A stretch of 64,000 nt of DNA from an uncultured Ruminiclostridium sp. (GTDB taxonomy: Bacteria > Bacillota > Clostridia > Oscillospirales > Acutalibacteraceae), in the NCBI GenBank assembly GCA_902490005.1, contig CABUCM010000012.1, positions 1 through 64,000 on the forward strand, given 5' to 3'. Made by a program: the position numbers and the translations under genes. A model generated the notes under the pieces. The model ran no database searches. It had not been told where the DNA came from and saw nothing but the letters and a program-made list of their open reading frames with translations. Positions within the stretch are counted from its first letter, which is position 1. Every line of letters starts with the position of its first letter. Below, piece after piece: positions 26,471 to 35,157 of the stretch.

Positions 26471-27361
26471 TTGAAAAATTATCATTTCCGCTTGATCGCC
26501 TACCGGAAAAAGCCTTCCATCATCCGCAACCTGATCAAGCGGTATTTCAGCGACAACGTGGGCCGCTCCGCCGCCGCCCTGGCTTATTATTTGATTTTTT
26601 CCCTGTTTCCACTCCTGATTTTAGTGAGCTCTATTATCAGTTTTTTGGAACTGCCGCCCCTTACGGCGGAAAGCTTTAAAGGGCTGCTTCCCATAGATAT
26701 CATCGACCTTGCAAACTCTTACCTTTCCCATATTACGGAAATCAAAAACGCTTCCTTGCTGCTTTTTGGTTTTGTGTTTACCATCTATTTTACCATGCGG
26801 GCGGTAAACTGCCTGCTCCAATCGATCCATCGGGCTTATCGGGTAAAATCTAAATTTTCTTTCTGGCGGCACCAGCTTCACGTTTTTCTCACCACCATTT
26901 TTCTCATCATCATCGTGTTTGTGGCCCTGGGCCTGATGACCTTCGGCAAAACGCTGCTCACCTGGCTTTCCGCCTGGATTCCCATCGATATGGGCTCCAT
27001 CAGTTTATGGAACCTGCTCCGCTTTTTCATTTTGGCGGCGGTGCTGTTTTCTGTCCTGCTGATGCTGTATTATTTGGTTCCCAACCGGCTGTATACCCTG
27101 CGCCAGGTGATGCCCGGCACCTTTGCCTCTCTGTTTTCCTGGCTGGTATTCTCCATCGGCTTTGCCTTTTATGTGGAAAATATGGGCCGTTATTCGGTGG
27201 TTTACGGCTCCATCGGCGCCGCCATCGTGTTACTGCTTTGGCTGTATTTCAGCGCCATCACCCTGATTATGGGCGCTGAACTCAATTATCTTTTAATCAA
27301 CCGTCCCAAGAAAAAAAGCAAAACACAGAAAAAAGATGAATCGGAAAAGGAAGTGCAATAG
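26471..27361 (+). CDS. YihY/BrkB-family membrane protein
   Basis: The protein has about six transmembrane helices and the YihY signature: SAAALAYYLIFSLFPLLILVSS near the N-terminus, a TIYFTMRAVNCLLQSIHRAYR loop, and GSIGAAIVLLLWLYFSAITLIMGAELNYL near the C-terminus. Its role is poorly known, and earlier assignment as RNase BN was withdrawn. I use the TTG start at 26471 (about 296 residues) because AAGGGGTGG precedes it; upstream in-frame codons have no such site and overlap the terminator area. The esterase gene follows after two bases. Confidence 0.85.
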   Translation: MKNYHFRLIAYRKKPSIIRNLIKRYFSDNVGRSAAALAYYLIFSLFPLLILVSSIISFLELPPLTAESFKGLLPIDIIDLANSYLSHITEIKNASLLLFGFVFTIYFTMRAVNCLLQSIHRAYRVKSKFSFWRHQLHVFLTTIFLIIIVFVALGLMTFGKTLLTWLSAWIPIDMGSISLWNLLRFFILAAVLFSVLLMLYYLVPNRLYTLRQVMPGTFASLFSWLVFSIGFAFYVENMGRYSVVYGSIGAAIVLLLWLYFSAITLIMGAELNYLLINRPKKKSKTQKKDESEKEVQ

Positions 27362-27363
27362 CA

Positions 27364-28143
27364 ATGGCAATTTTCAAAGGCACCATTCGTTCTGAGGCGT
27401 TAAAAATGAAAACCCAGCTTACCGTAGTGATCCCGGATACGCTGCAGACTACCGAACGTTATCAAGTGGTTTATCTGCTGCACGGTTTATCCGGCAATGT
27501 GGACGATTGGATCGACGGCAGCCAGGTGTGGCTGCTGGCAAAGGCATACAACCTGATTTTTGTGATTCCCGAGGTTCAGCGGAGCTTTTATACCGACATG
27601 GCCTTCGGCCCCGCCTACTACACCTATATCTCCCAGGAGCTTCCCGCTTTATGTCAAAAGCTGTTCCCGATTTCTTCTAAGCGTGAGGACACCTACATTA
27701 TGGGGCTTTCCATGGGCGGCTATGGCGCGCTGAAATGCGCTTTGAAAAAACCGGAGCAGTACGCCGGGTGCGCGGCGTTCTCTCCGGCCTGGATCCTGCA
27801 GGATCTGGAAAAGCACTTAGGAGATCAAATGAGCTATCAGGAGCTGCAGGCGATCTGGGGTATGAACCTGGAAAAAATGGAGGAAAACGACATCCGGGTT
27901 CTCGCAAAGCAGTGTGAAAAAAGCTCCCTGAAGCCAGACATATTCGTGACCTGCGGCACCGAGGATTATATTTATGAAATGAGCGTGCGGCTGCGGGATT
28001 TTATGAAGGGCGTGGATCTTCCCTTTACTTATCTGGAATGGCCTGGCAGCCACGAGTTTTATCTGTGGAATAAGTCCTTGCATCTTGCCTGTGAGCATTT
28101 TTTCACCCGGGTGGATCCTGAAAATTATTGCAACATTGTCTGA
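27364..28143 (+). CDS. Alpha/beta-hydrolase esterase (EstA/esterase D-like)
   Basis: The 259-residue cytoplasmic protein has YLLHGLSGNVDDW (oxyanion-hole HG segment), nucleophile Ser116 in GLSMGGYGA, a probable acid Asp201 in CGTEDYIYE and His230 in GSHEFYLWN. This is the esterase D / tributyrin-esterase pattern, so it should hydrolyse short acyl esters, possibly acetylated sugars or S-formyl thioesters. It lies two bases after the YihY gene and shares its terminator. The substrate is not readable from the sequence. Confidence 0.85.
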   Translation: MAIFKGTIRSEALKMKTQLTVVIPDTLQTTERYQVVYLLHGLSGNVDDWIDGSQVWLLAKAYNLIFVIPEVQRSFYTDMAFGPAYYTYISQELPALCQKLFPISSKREDTYIMGLSMGGYGALKCALKKPEQYAGCAAFSPAWILQDLEKHLGDQMSYQELQAIWGMNLEKMEENDIRVLAKQCEKSSLKPDIFVTCGTEDYIYEMSVRLRDFMKGVDLPFTYLEWPGSHEFYLWNKSLHLACEHFFTRVDPENYCNIV

Positions 28144-28150
28144 TATAAGC

Positions 28151-28191
28151 AAAACGGCCCCGAAAGGAAATTCCTTTCGGGGCCGTTTTTT
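28151..28191. terminator. Strong bidirectional terminator
   Basis: AAAACGGCCCCGAAAGGAA (28151-28169) is the exact reverse complement of 28171-28189, with T-runs on both sides. It separates the convergent esterase and DUF4432 genes. Confidence 0.85.
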
Positions 28192-28194
28192 CCC

Positions 28195-29163
28195 TTATAG
28201 ATTATAAAAGCTTGCCTCAATATGGAAGCTAACCCTTTGGCCGGGCTCCAGGTATTTGAGCATATTTTTCTTTTTCAGCTCTCCTCTGCCCAAAAGCCTG
28301 TTGTTGGTGGGTTCGATGCCTAATACATAGTCCCGTTCCCCCATCATTTTCCATTCCACCATGGTATCTAAGGTGGCGGTATCGCACTTGATTTCCAGCC
28401 CCTTTCCGATTTTTGGGTTCGTCAGCTTGGCGCTGGCCCAGGGGCCGTCAAAGGTGTGGTAATAGCACTGCTCCTCAAAATTGGGCTGAGGCGTCAGGAA
28501 GGTATCCCAATGGTCGATCCCCTCTTGGGCACGGGCATTCCTGGCCTCCACCTTTGCGGCGGTGGTTTCCAGCTTGGCGTTTTCGTCCAGCAGGGGATAG
28601 CCTAAATTCATGTGGTATAAAATGGAGACCGGTTCCGCGCGGGAGCCTTCGTTTCTCACCGTATCGATGATTTGCAGCTTGTTTTCTTTCTTACTGCACA
28701 CCAGCTCCCGCTCAAGCACCAGCTTCTGCTTGAAAATCTCGCCATCCCGCAGGGTAGCGTGGATCGCGATCTGGTCATCGTCCTCCGTGTAATAAATATG
28801 TTCCGCGGGAATGTGGGAAATGGTGCCGTGAAGGCCCGTTTTCCCGCTTTCGTCCTCGGTGGGGACTCCGATATTGGACAAACCGCAGGTGGTCAAAAAG
28901 CCGCAGGTAAAGGACTTTAAAAAGCCCGTTCCCTCCTGGTCGAAATAAGCGGGAGCCACATACCCGCAGGGAGAAATGTAAGAGTAATTAACGCCTTCGT
29001 AGGAAATCCTGGTGATATCGGCGGCCCTATCCGAAGAGACAGTAAATTCCAGCCCTAAGCCGTTGCGCACCTGCAACAGCCGCATTCCGTCGCCCTTGCC
29101 GCCCACGAGGCGGTATTCTTCCACGCCGGAAAGCTGAGAGGGATGCCCGATGTATTGGTTCAT
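28195..29163 (-). CDS. DUF4432-type aldose-1-epimerase-fold protein
   Basis: The 322-residue beta-sandwich protein has galactose-mutarotase-like signatures: VSSDRAADITRISYEG, LTTCGLSNIGVP, GLHGTISHIPAEH, ILYHMNLGYPLL and DYVLGIEPTNN. The His residues of GLHG and YHMNLGYP and the Glu of GIEPTN match the expected catalytic positions. Such proteins occur with sugar or sugar-acid catabolic genes; here no such neighbour is adjacent. It begins from ATG 29163 with AAGGAGG-like sequence upstream. The substrate is unknown. Confidence 0.75.
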   Translation of the reverse strand: MNQYIGHPSQLSGVEEYRLVGGKGDGMRLLQVRNGLGLEFTVSSDRAADITRISYEGVNYSYISPCGYVAPAYFDQEGTGFLKSFTCGFLTTCGLSNIGVPTEDESGKTGLHGTISHIPAEHIYYTEDDDQIAIHATLRDGEIFKQKLVLERELVCSKKENKLQIIDTVRNEGSRAEPVSILYHMNLGYPLLDENAKLETTAAKVEARNARAQEGIDHWDTFLTPQPNFEEQCYYHTFDGPWASAKLTNPKIGKGLEIKCDTATLDTMVEWKMMGERDYVLGIEPTNNRLLGRGELKKKNMLKYLEPGQRVSFHIEASFYNL

Positions 29164-29254
29164 GCTAATTTTCCTCCTTGCCTTATATTTTAACTTTTAT
29201 GAATACTACCCTATGGAAAATAAAATAAATTTATACGCCGCAGGAAAAGCCGCT

Positions 29255-29583
29255 CTATTCAGCGGTTTCCTCTTTGGCCGCTTTCGACAGAATATTGGCG
29301 ATGGTACGGTACATCAGCTCCTGATCGATAGGTTTGGTCAAATACCCGTCCATCCCCGCGCGCTCCGCTTCCCGCCGCTCGTTTTCAAAGTCGTTTGCGG
29401 TCATGGCAATAACCGGTATCCTTCCATTATCCGGAGGTAAGCTGCTCCGAATGCGCCGGGTAGCCTCCAGGCCATCCATTTCGGGCATACGGATATCCAT
29501 AAGCACCGCCTGATAATACCGTCTTGGGAAGCCTCAAATTTTTCAAGGGCCTCAACGCCGTTTCTATTGAAAACAACTGCCAT
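29255..29583 (-). pseudogene. Truncated and frameshifted response-regulator receiver domain
   Basis: The ATG at 29583 overlaps the stop of the Hpt gene (TAATG). The first frame reads NGVEALEKFEASQDG and then loses phase; the second frame continues LMDIRMPEMDGLEATRRIR with the phosphoacceptor Asp, then PVIAMTAND and GYLTKPID. A one-base deletion near 29514-29518 explains the break. The first 45 or so residues of a normal receiver, including the acidic pair, are missing. It is probably the decayed end of a larger two-component protein. Confidence 0.75.
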
Positions 29584-29939
29584 TACTCCAGCTGTTCCAG
29601 TATATCCGCCATTTTTTCGTGAGCCGCTCGCACCTGTTCAAACACCCCAGGAATTTCGCTATATTCCTGGCCGCGGACCGCCTGTACTAGGCGGTCGCTG
29701 GAAAAGCGCAGCCTATCCAGCCCTAAATTTGCCGCGACGCCCTTCAAGGTATGAGCCTCCCTTTCAATTTCGGGATAATCCTGATTTTCCACCGCTGTCA
29801 ACAGGGAGAAAAAGGTGGGGTCAGACGGCATTTTCTTTAAAAAACGAAGATATAAAGCTTCATTGCCGCTGAAACGGGCGATCACTGTATCTAAATCAAT
29901 TTCCAGGCAATTTGCCGCTTCTTGTAAGGTCATTTTCAT
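29583..29939 (-). CDS. Hpt-domain phosphotransfer protein
   Basis: The small protein (about 118 residues) consists of a single Hpt domain: TVIARFSGNEALYLRFLKKM, then the phospho-accepting histidine in EREAHTLKGVAANLGLDRL, then a third helix. Hpt proteins relay phosphate between hybrid kinases and receivers. I start at ATG 29939, just after AGGAAAGGA; an ATG two codons on is equally spaced. The receiver fragment directly behind it is broken, so this relay is probably non-functional unless partners exist elsewhere. Confidence 0.8.
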   Translation of the reverse strand: MKMTLQEAANCLEIDLDTVIARFSGNEALYLRFLKKMPSDPTFFSLLTAVENQDYPEIEREAHTLKGVAANLGLDRLRFSSDRLVQAVRGQEYSEIPGVFEQVRAAHEKMADILEQLE

Positions 29940-30174
29940 GATTCCTTTCCTGAAATGGTTTCCTGATGATGAAGTCTTTAAGCTATTTTTACCACTTTTA
30001 GTATATTCCGTTCCTATTTTTTTGTCAATCAGCAAGGCCAAAAATCAGTTTCGGGAATCTATTTCCAAAATTCTTAATCTAGTTTCCGCCATACAACAAT
30101 TTCGCTATAAAACTCCTCCTTTTTATCCATAAATCTCTTTTCGCTCCACCGGCCGCAGCCGGCGGTTCCTGTAA

Positions 30175-30220
30175 CCAAAAAGACTGGGCCTGGATACACA
30201 CCGTGATCCAGGCCCAGTCT
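30175..30220 (-). terminator. Terminator of the dynamin operon
   Basis: AGACTGGGCCTGGAT (30181-30195) is the exact reverse complement of 30206-30220. On the minus strand the 15-base-pair stem is followed by TTTTTGG. It lies 55 bases after the last gene of the five-gene operon. Confidence 0.8.
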
Positions 30221-30274
30221 ACCGGAAGGCATTGGCAAAAAGCCGCCTTCTTGCTTAAAATGAGAAATCAACTA

Positions 30275-32086
30275 TTATTGATATCTTTCAATGATTTGGT
30301 CAATACGGTTTAAAATCTGATACGCGCTTTGGATCTGTGTTTCCACATTTTCCGCTTTGATCTCCTCGCGGTCAGCTACTTCTATCGCCTGCTGCACAGC
30401 CTCCATAGACGCTTTGATCTGCGTCTCAAAGCTATCCTCCAGCTTTTCGCACGCTTTCTCATAAAAGCTGTCGTAAGCCTGATGGAGCTGTTGATAAATC
30501 TGGTTCTCCAGCGTTATAAAATCATCCAAAACCGGCTTTAGTAAATCCACCTGTTTTTTCTTCATCCGGCTTTCCCGCACAAAGCCGGCAATGGTTTGGC
30601 CTAGAAAGCTCAGACCCGCCGGTTGTCCGGTCAGCCCCAGCAGGTAAGCGCCCTCTGTCAGCACAAACGAGGCCGTATCCACCCCGGTCCAACTGATATC
30701 CGCAATATTAACGGCGATCTCCGACATTTGCTCCGCCGGATTGTCAAACAAGGTTTGATTAGAAAAATCTCTTGCGATATTCCTAATTTTCCCCTCAATA
30801 ATTTTACGGTGTTCATCCAGGCATTTTAAAATAGCTTCCCGCACCACATCCATCAGATAAAATTGAAAATGCTTTTGGATCTCTACCGTTTGCCCATTTT
30901 TCTGTACCAGCTGGATTTCTTCCTTCAGCCGGCCTAAAAACTCCGCCATCCAGCCCTTCGCCACACTGAACAGTTCATCTACGGTGGATTTCAGTTCATC
31001 CTCGGCATTTTGCAAAGTCTGGTGCAGGTTGACGTTTTCCTCTTCGCATTTCCGGTTGACCTTCTCCAGCTGCTGACGGTTCATCTTCAGCATGCTGGAA
31101 ATAACCTCAATCCGTTTTCTCACATCCGACGACATGGTTTTTGCCAGCACCAAAACCCTTTGCGTTTTAATCAAATCCTTTTGAAGGACGATTTCATTTT
31201 GAACCGCGGATTCAAATTCCAAAAACGCGTTTTCCAGGTAACCCGCCAGCTCTGGATTCGGCCGGCGGCAGGAAAGCTTCCGGCAGTATTCATCTAAAGC
31301 GCTCACCGCATAAACGCCGGCATTTTCCGAAAAGGCGGAAACTCTTTGTATGATTTCCCTCTTAACCCTTTGGATTTCCTCCTCGGTATCCAGGCAATCC
31401 GCCATATTCGCCGCCACCAGAAGGCTGGAAAACCGCTGGGGCAAGATAGAGGCGCAAAGATAGGCCTGCTCGGATTCAGACAAAGGCGACAGCACGGAAA
31501 CCACATAGATCACAGCATCCGCATGATTTAAATACTCCTGCACCTGATCCTCAAACGACTTCAGCACGTCTCCAAGGCCGGGGGTATCCACAATGGAAAT
31601 CTCCTTCAAAATCGGAAGGTTTTCCTGAATCTCAATATGGTCGATGGGAGCGGGGATTCTCTGGATAATTTGCTCCAGCTCGCTTCTGCCTAATTCATCC
31701 GCGTTCAGCCGGAGGCGTTTTCCATTTTTCAGCACCGCTTCCCGGTTCGCCTGTTGGCCAAAGGATATCTTATTGATGGTCATCGTTTCCGGGGAAACAT
31801 CCGCCGGGGCCACGTTTTTTCCCAAAATCGCGTTAATCAAAGTAGACTTCCCGCGTTTAAAGTCTCCCATAACCACCACAGAAAACTCATCGGATGCCCT
31901 CTTTTTAAGCGTGCTTTCCCATACCTTAATTCGTTTCACGTCCTCATCGCTGAGGATTTTTTTCATAAAGCTATCGTTTCTAAGGCTTTGAACCTCATCC
32001 AGGATCTCCCCAAGCCCTTCCTTGACATCGTCAAAATCCACCAGCATCCGCGAGGACAAATCGTCATAATCTTTCACTGCCGTCAC
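30275..32086 (-). CDS. Dynamin-like GTPase, third of operon
   Basis: The 603-residue protein has a dynamin-family GTPase domain: G1 GDFKRGKS (residues 74-81), switch I with PETMTINKI, and G3 DTPGLGD (167-173). It has a poor G4 (AANMAD), so nucleotide specificity may be altered. The rest is long helical, coiled-coil-like, with one moderately hydrophobic stretch (WTGVDTASFVLTEGAYLLGL, about residues 465-485) that could touch membrane. Its ATG overlaps the M48 gene stop (ATGA), so translation is coupled. It is more divergent from the other two GTPases than they are from each other: GDFKRGK against GEFRRGK. Bacterial dynamin-like proteins reshape or fuse membranes; the role here is unknown. Confidence 0.88.
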   Translation of the reverse strand: MTAVKDYDDLSSRMLVDFDDVKEGLGEILDEVQSLRNDSFMKKILSDEDVKRIKVWESTLKKRASDEFSVVVMGDFKRGKSTLINAILGKNVAPADVSPETMTINKISFGQQANREAVLKNGKRLRLNADELGRSELEQIIQRIPAPIDHIEIQENLPILKEISIVDTPGLGDVLKSFEDQVQEYLNHADAVIYVVSVLSPLSESEQAYLCASILPQRFSSLLVAANMADCLDTEEEIQRVKREIIQRVSAFSENAGVYAVSALDEYCRKLSCRRPNPELAGYLENAFLEFESAVQNEIVLQKDLIKTQRVLVLAKTMSSDVRKRIEVISSMLKMNRQQLEKVNRKCEEENVNLHQTLQNAEDELKSTVDELFSVAKGWMAEFLGRLKEEIQLVQKNGQTVEIQKHFQFYLMDVVREAILKCLDEHRKIIEGKIRNIARDFSNQTLFDNPAEQMSEIAVNIADISWTGVDTASFVLTEGAYLLGLTGQPAGLSFLGQTIAGFVRESRMKKKQVDLLKPVLDDFITLENQIYQQLHQAYDSFYEKACEKLEDSFETQIKASMEAVQQAIEVADREEIKAENVETQIQSAYQILNRIDQIIERYQ

Positions 32087-33081
32087 CTCTTCTCACTTTT
32101 GGTCACGCTGATGATCTTATCACAACGGGCCTCCAGCTCCTGCTTGGTATAAAGCCGCATATCCGGCCTTTTCATTTCCGGATGCCAGTCATAGAAGACC
32201 TGGCTGTTCATAAATTCCTTATCCGCCATGATCCGGCGCACAGAGAGGGGATGGTCCATAGTCCATTCATAAAACCGGACCGGATTCCCGCGCATGACGT
32301 CATACTGCTTTAACAGCTCGTCGATATCCAGCGTTTCCTGGTTTAAAATACCGCCGCTGGTCAGCTTCGCCTGGCTGGACAGGGAAGATTCCACCTCTCC
32401 CGCGCAAATGATCCCCGCCCGGTCACAGGTAACCTCCGCGGCACGGTTCCAAGCCTTCAGCGCGTATTCCAAGGGCCGGCTCATCAGGCCCAGCAGCTGC
32501 TGGATACCGGGGATAGACATCAGCAGCGTATTCTGAAAAGAAGTCAGAAGCACGCTGGCCGCCGTGTTATAAACGCCGTGCAAATTATGGATATGCCCGC
32601 ATTCATGGCCGATAACGGCTTTCAGCTCTTCCAGAGAGAAGCGTTCCAGCATAGAGGAATAGAGCACTATCATCGGCTCCGCATCCTCCGTGGCATAGGC
32701 AAAAGCGTTCATTTCCGCCAAATTAGGCTCTATATATACCGACGGGATGCCGATTCCCAGGGTGTTGGCACAGCTCGCGACCATCTCATATATCTGCGGG
32801 AACTGGCTGGGGGACACTTTGGCGGCGGACAGGTTGTATTTCTGCTTCATCAAAGGCACTACCTGGCTATTAAACGCCTTAAAAAAGCGGTAAGCGCCTG
32901 GGATCGATTTGATCTTCTGCCTCAGGGTATAATCAGAGGCATAAGCGTAATCCGGAATGCCTCCCTCTAAATGCTTTTCAAATTTTCGGCTGCGCTTTGA
33001 CACATAACCGTCAAAACTGATATCCACCTCATTGGTAGGATTCTTCAGCCCATTGTACCTCAGCTCTTCTGTTAAGGCCAT
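32083..33081 (-). CDS. M48-family zinc metallopeptidase
   Basis: The 332-residue protein carries the zinc motif HECGH (residues 159-163) in SLEELKAVIGHECGHIHN and a third ligand Glu216 in RAAEVTCDRAG, the M48/Ste24/HtpX arrangement. It has no clear N-terminal membrane helices, unlike HtpX or OMA1; a hydrophobic stretch TAASVLLTSFQNTLLMSIPGIQQLL (about 173-197) may be membrane-associated. It sits inside the dynamin operon, 16 bases after one dynamin gene and overlapping the next by four bases, which points to a shared function such as processing or turnover of the GTPases. Confidence 0.85.
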   Translation of the reverse strand: MALTEELRYNGLKNPTNEVDISFDGYVSKRSRKFEKHLEGGIPDYAYASDYTLRQKIKSIPGAYRFFKAFNSQVVPLMKQKYNLSAAKVSPSQFPQIYEMVASCANTLGIGIPSVYIEPNLAEMNAFAYATEDAEPMIVLYSSMLERFSLEELKAVIGHECGHIHNLHGVYNTAASVLLTSFQNTLLMSIPGIQQLLGLMSRPLEYALKAWNRAAEVTCDRAGIICAGEVESSLSSQAKLTSGGILNQETLDIDELLKQYDVMRGNPVRFYEWTMDHPLSVRRIMADKEFMNSQVFYDWHPEMKRPDMRLYTKQELEARCDKIISVTKSEKR

Positions 33082-33097
33082 ACAGCTATTCCCCCTA

Positions 33098-35137
33098 TTA
33101 TTTGGACAGCACCGCCATAATCTGCTCGTTAAGCCCCGCTGCCGTATCCGTAATCTGAGCGACCTTTTTCACCATCTGTTCTAAATCGGCCTGCTCTTTT
33201 TCTGCCAGGACCTTATTTTCCGTAACCTTTTCCTGAAGATCTGTCAGGGTATTCTCGGTATCCCGGAGAATGGTTTCCGTTTCCTCGTCAATGCGTTGCT
33301 TCAAAGCGTTGAAAGCTGTGGAAATCTGCTCCTCAACCTGCTTTGCCATATCGCTTTCCGAAGCCAATTCCTCAAATTTAGCGGTGATGGCCTCTTTCAG
33401 CTTGTCACGGAAATTCAGAATCTGCTTTTCCGCGTTGTTGAACAGCCTGCCAATGGCAAAACGGCTGGCCATGGTGCCCATCAGCCCCGCGGCGATCGCC
33501 ACAGGCCAGGCAATCGGAATCGCCAATGAGGTCAACAAAAGGACGCTGCCATAGCTGACGCCCAGGCCCACCGCGCCGCCGACCAAAGCCCCCTTCCAGC
33601 CGGCCTGCTTAAAGCCCTGATAGGCGCCGCCCAGCCCCATCATCAGGAAGGATTCCGCAAAAGTCCCCACCACGATATCCCCCACTGAGGAAGAGCCCTG
33701 CCCTGAAAGGCCGCCGAACTCGCACTGAACCTGAGAAACAGACTGGTAAAAATCCTCCTGGAAATCCTGGAGCCGTTCTGTTTCCTTGCCAAGGGCCGCC
33801 GTGATAGAATTTTGCATTTTTTCAGAAAGGAGCTGGCCGTAATCCTCCGTGGATTTTTTGACCTTTTCCATGATCGCTTCCTGCGTGGACGCCACCCTGT
33901 CCTTTTGAATGTCCTCTTCTGTAATAGGCTCATTATCGATAACGGCGCAGGCGTTTTCCGTCAGTTCCCTCCAAAAGCTTTCCGCCTGGGGCTGGATCTC
34001 GCCATAAGCGTTCCGTGCGGAAATATCAATACGGTCAAATTCCGCTCTTCTCTTTTCGCGAATCTGGGCGATTTTCTCCTTGGCCTCCGCGTACTTTTGA
34101 TTAAATTCCTCTTCCCCCATCTGCAGGGCGCCGCTTCTCAGCTCGATATTCTTCACAATTTCAGCGGAAACCGACAGCACCTTGCTTACCTGCACCTGCA
34201 GGGAAATGGCGCCCCTGTCCTCTGTCAGCAGGCGTTCCAGCTCCGTTTCAAAGGCGCCGAACCTGCTTTGCTCCCAAAGAGCCATGTCGTCAGTTTTTTT
34301 CGCCTTCAGAGCCTGCTTGGCGGATACGCCTAAAACCTTAATAGAGCCCAGCTTTCTTTTGTACGCTGAAAATTCCTCTGAATCCTCGCCTAAGACCTTT
34401 TTGGCTTTTTCCATCACATATTTTTTGATCCGCGCGGAAATATTCTCGATGACCCGGTCCGCATCCTCGTCGTCAAAGGAATCGATCCGCGTTACAACAA
34501 AAATAATCCGGCCGATATCGCTGACCAGCATTTTATTTTCCAGGAAATCCCGCTCGTACTCTGAAAATGGCGACTGGGCCATAATGACAAACAAAGCCGC
34601 GTCTGTTTGAGGCAGCACCGAAAGGGTTACCTCGGTCATATTTTCATCATCGTTCAGCCCGGGAGTGTCTATAATATCCACATTGTTTTTGCAATAGCTT
34701 ACCGGATAATAAACGGTAGCCTGGCGGATGGTCTGGGCCCTCTGTTCAGACTCGTCTGTAAGCTTGGTAACATATTCGGAAAGCTGGTTAATATCGATAT
34801 CCTCAGTGGTTCCATTTTTATATTCGATCTTCACAAACGGGGTAATGCCATAGGTCACCCGGTTTAATGTGGCTGTAGTAGGCAAAACGTCAGAAGGCAG
34901 GATCGCCTTCCCTAACAAGGCATTAATCAGCGTGCTTTTCCCCCGCCGGAACTCCCCTACAATCGCGATGTCAAACGAGTCCTCGGCGCTTCTTTTCATC
35001 ATCTCGTCGATAGAGTCCGAAGTGTTTTTCATGCCAAGCGTTTCGCAGAAGCCCTTTAGGGTTATCAGCGCATCCCGTAATTCCGCTATCGTCTGACGAT
35101 AGGTGGAAAAGGTTCCAAAGCTAATTTGTTCTCCCAT
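33098..35137 (-). CDS. Dynamin-like GTPase with membrane hairpin, second of operon
   Basis: The protein has about 679 residues. Counting from GTG 35143, G1 is GEFRRGKST (residues 63-71), G3 is DTPGLND (159-165) and G4 is TRID (218-221). The helical stalk is broken by a Gly-rich hydrophobic segment at about residues 512-558 (GALVGGAVGLGVSYGSVLLL then AIPIAWPVAIAAGLMG). That segment could act as the membrane paddle seen in bacterial dynamin-like proteins. A coiled-coil tail of about 90 residues ends the protein. I prefer ATG 35137, 5 bases after GAGGTG. The zinc-ribbon gene lies 20 bases upstream. Confidence 0.9.
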   Translation of the reverse strand: MGEQISFGTFSTYRQTIAELRDALITLKGFCETLGMKNTSDSIDEMMKRSAEDSFDIAIVGEFRRGKSTLINALLGKAILPSDVLPTTATLNRVTYGITPFVKIEYKNGTTEDIDINQLSEYVTKLTDESEQRAQTIRQATVYYPVSYCKNNVDIIDTPGLNDDENMTEVTLSVLPQTDAALFVIMAQSPFSEYERDFLENKMLVSDIGRIIFVVTRIDSFDDEDADRVIENISARIKKYVMEKAKKVLGEDSEEFSAYKRKLGSIKVLGVSAKQALKAKKTDDMALWEQSRFGAFETELERLLTEDRGAISLQVQVSKVLSVSAEIVKNIELRSGALQMGEEEFNQKYAEAKEKIAQIREKRRAEFDRIDISARNAYGEIQPQAESFWRELTENACAVIDNEPITEEDIQKDRVASTQEAIMEKVKKSTEDYGQLLSEKMQNSITAALGKETERLQDFQEDFYQSVSQVQCEFGGLSGQGSSSVGDIVVGTFAESFLMMGLGGAYQGFKQAGWKGALVGGAVGLGVSYGSVLLLTSLAIPIAWPVAIAAGLMGTMASRFAIGRLFNNAEKQILNFRDKLKEAITAKFEELASESDMAKQVEEQISTAFNALKQRIDEETETILRDTENTLTDLQEKVTENKVLAEKEQADLEQMVKKVAQITDTAAGLNEQIMAVLSK

Positions 35138-35157
35138 ATTCACACCTCATAACTTCT

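Noticed and set aside
30074..30271. Minus-strand open frame between the dynamin operon and the Hpt gene
   Set aside because: It spans the operon terminator hairpin and has no domain.
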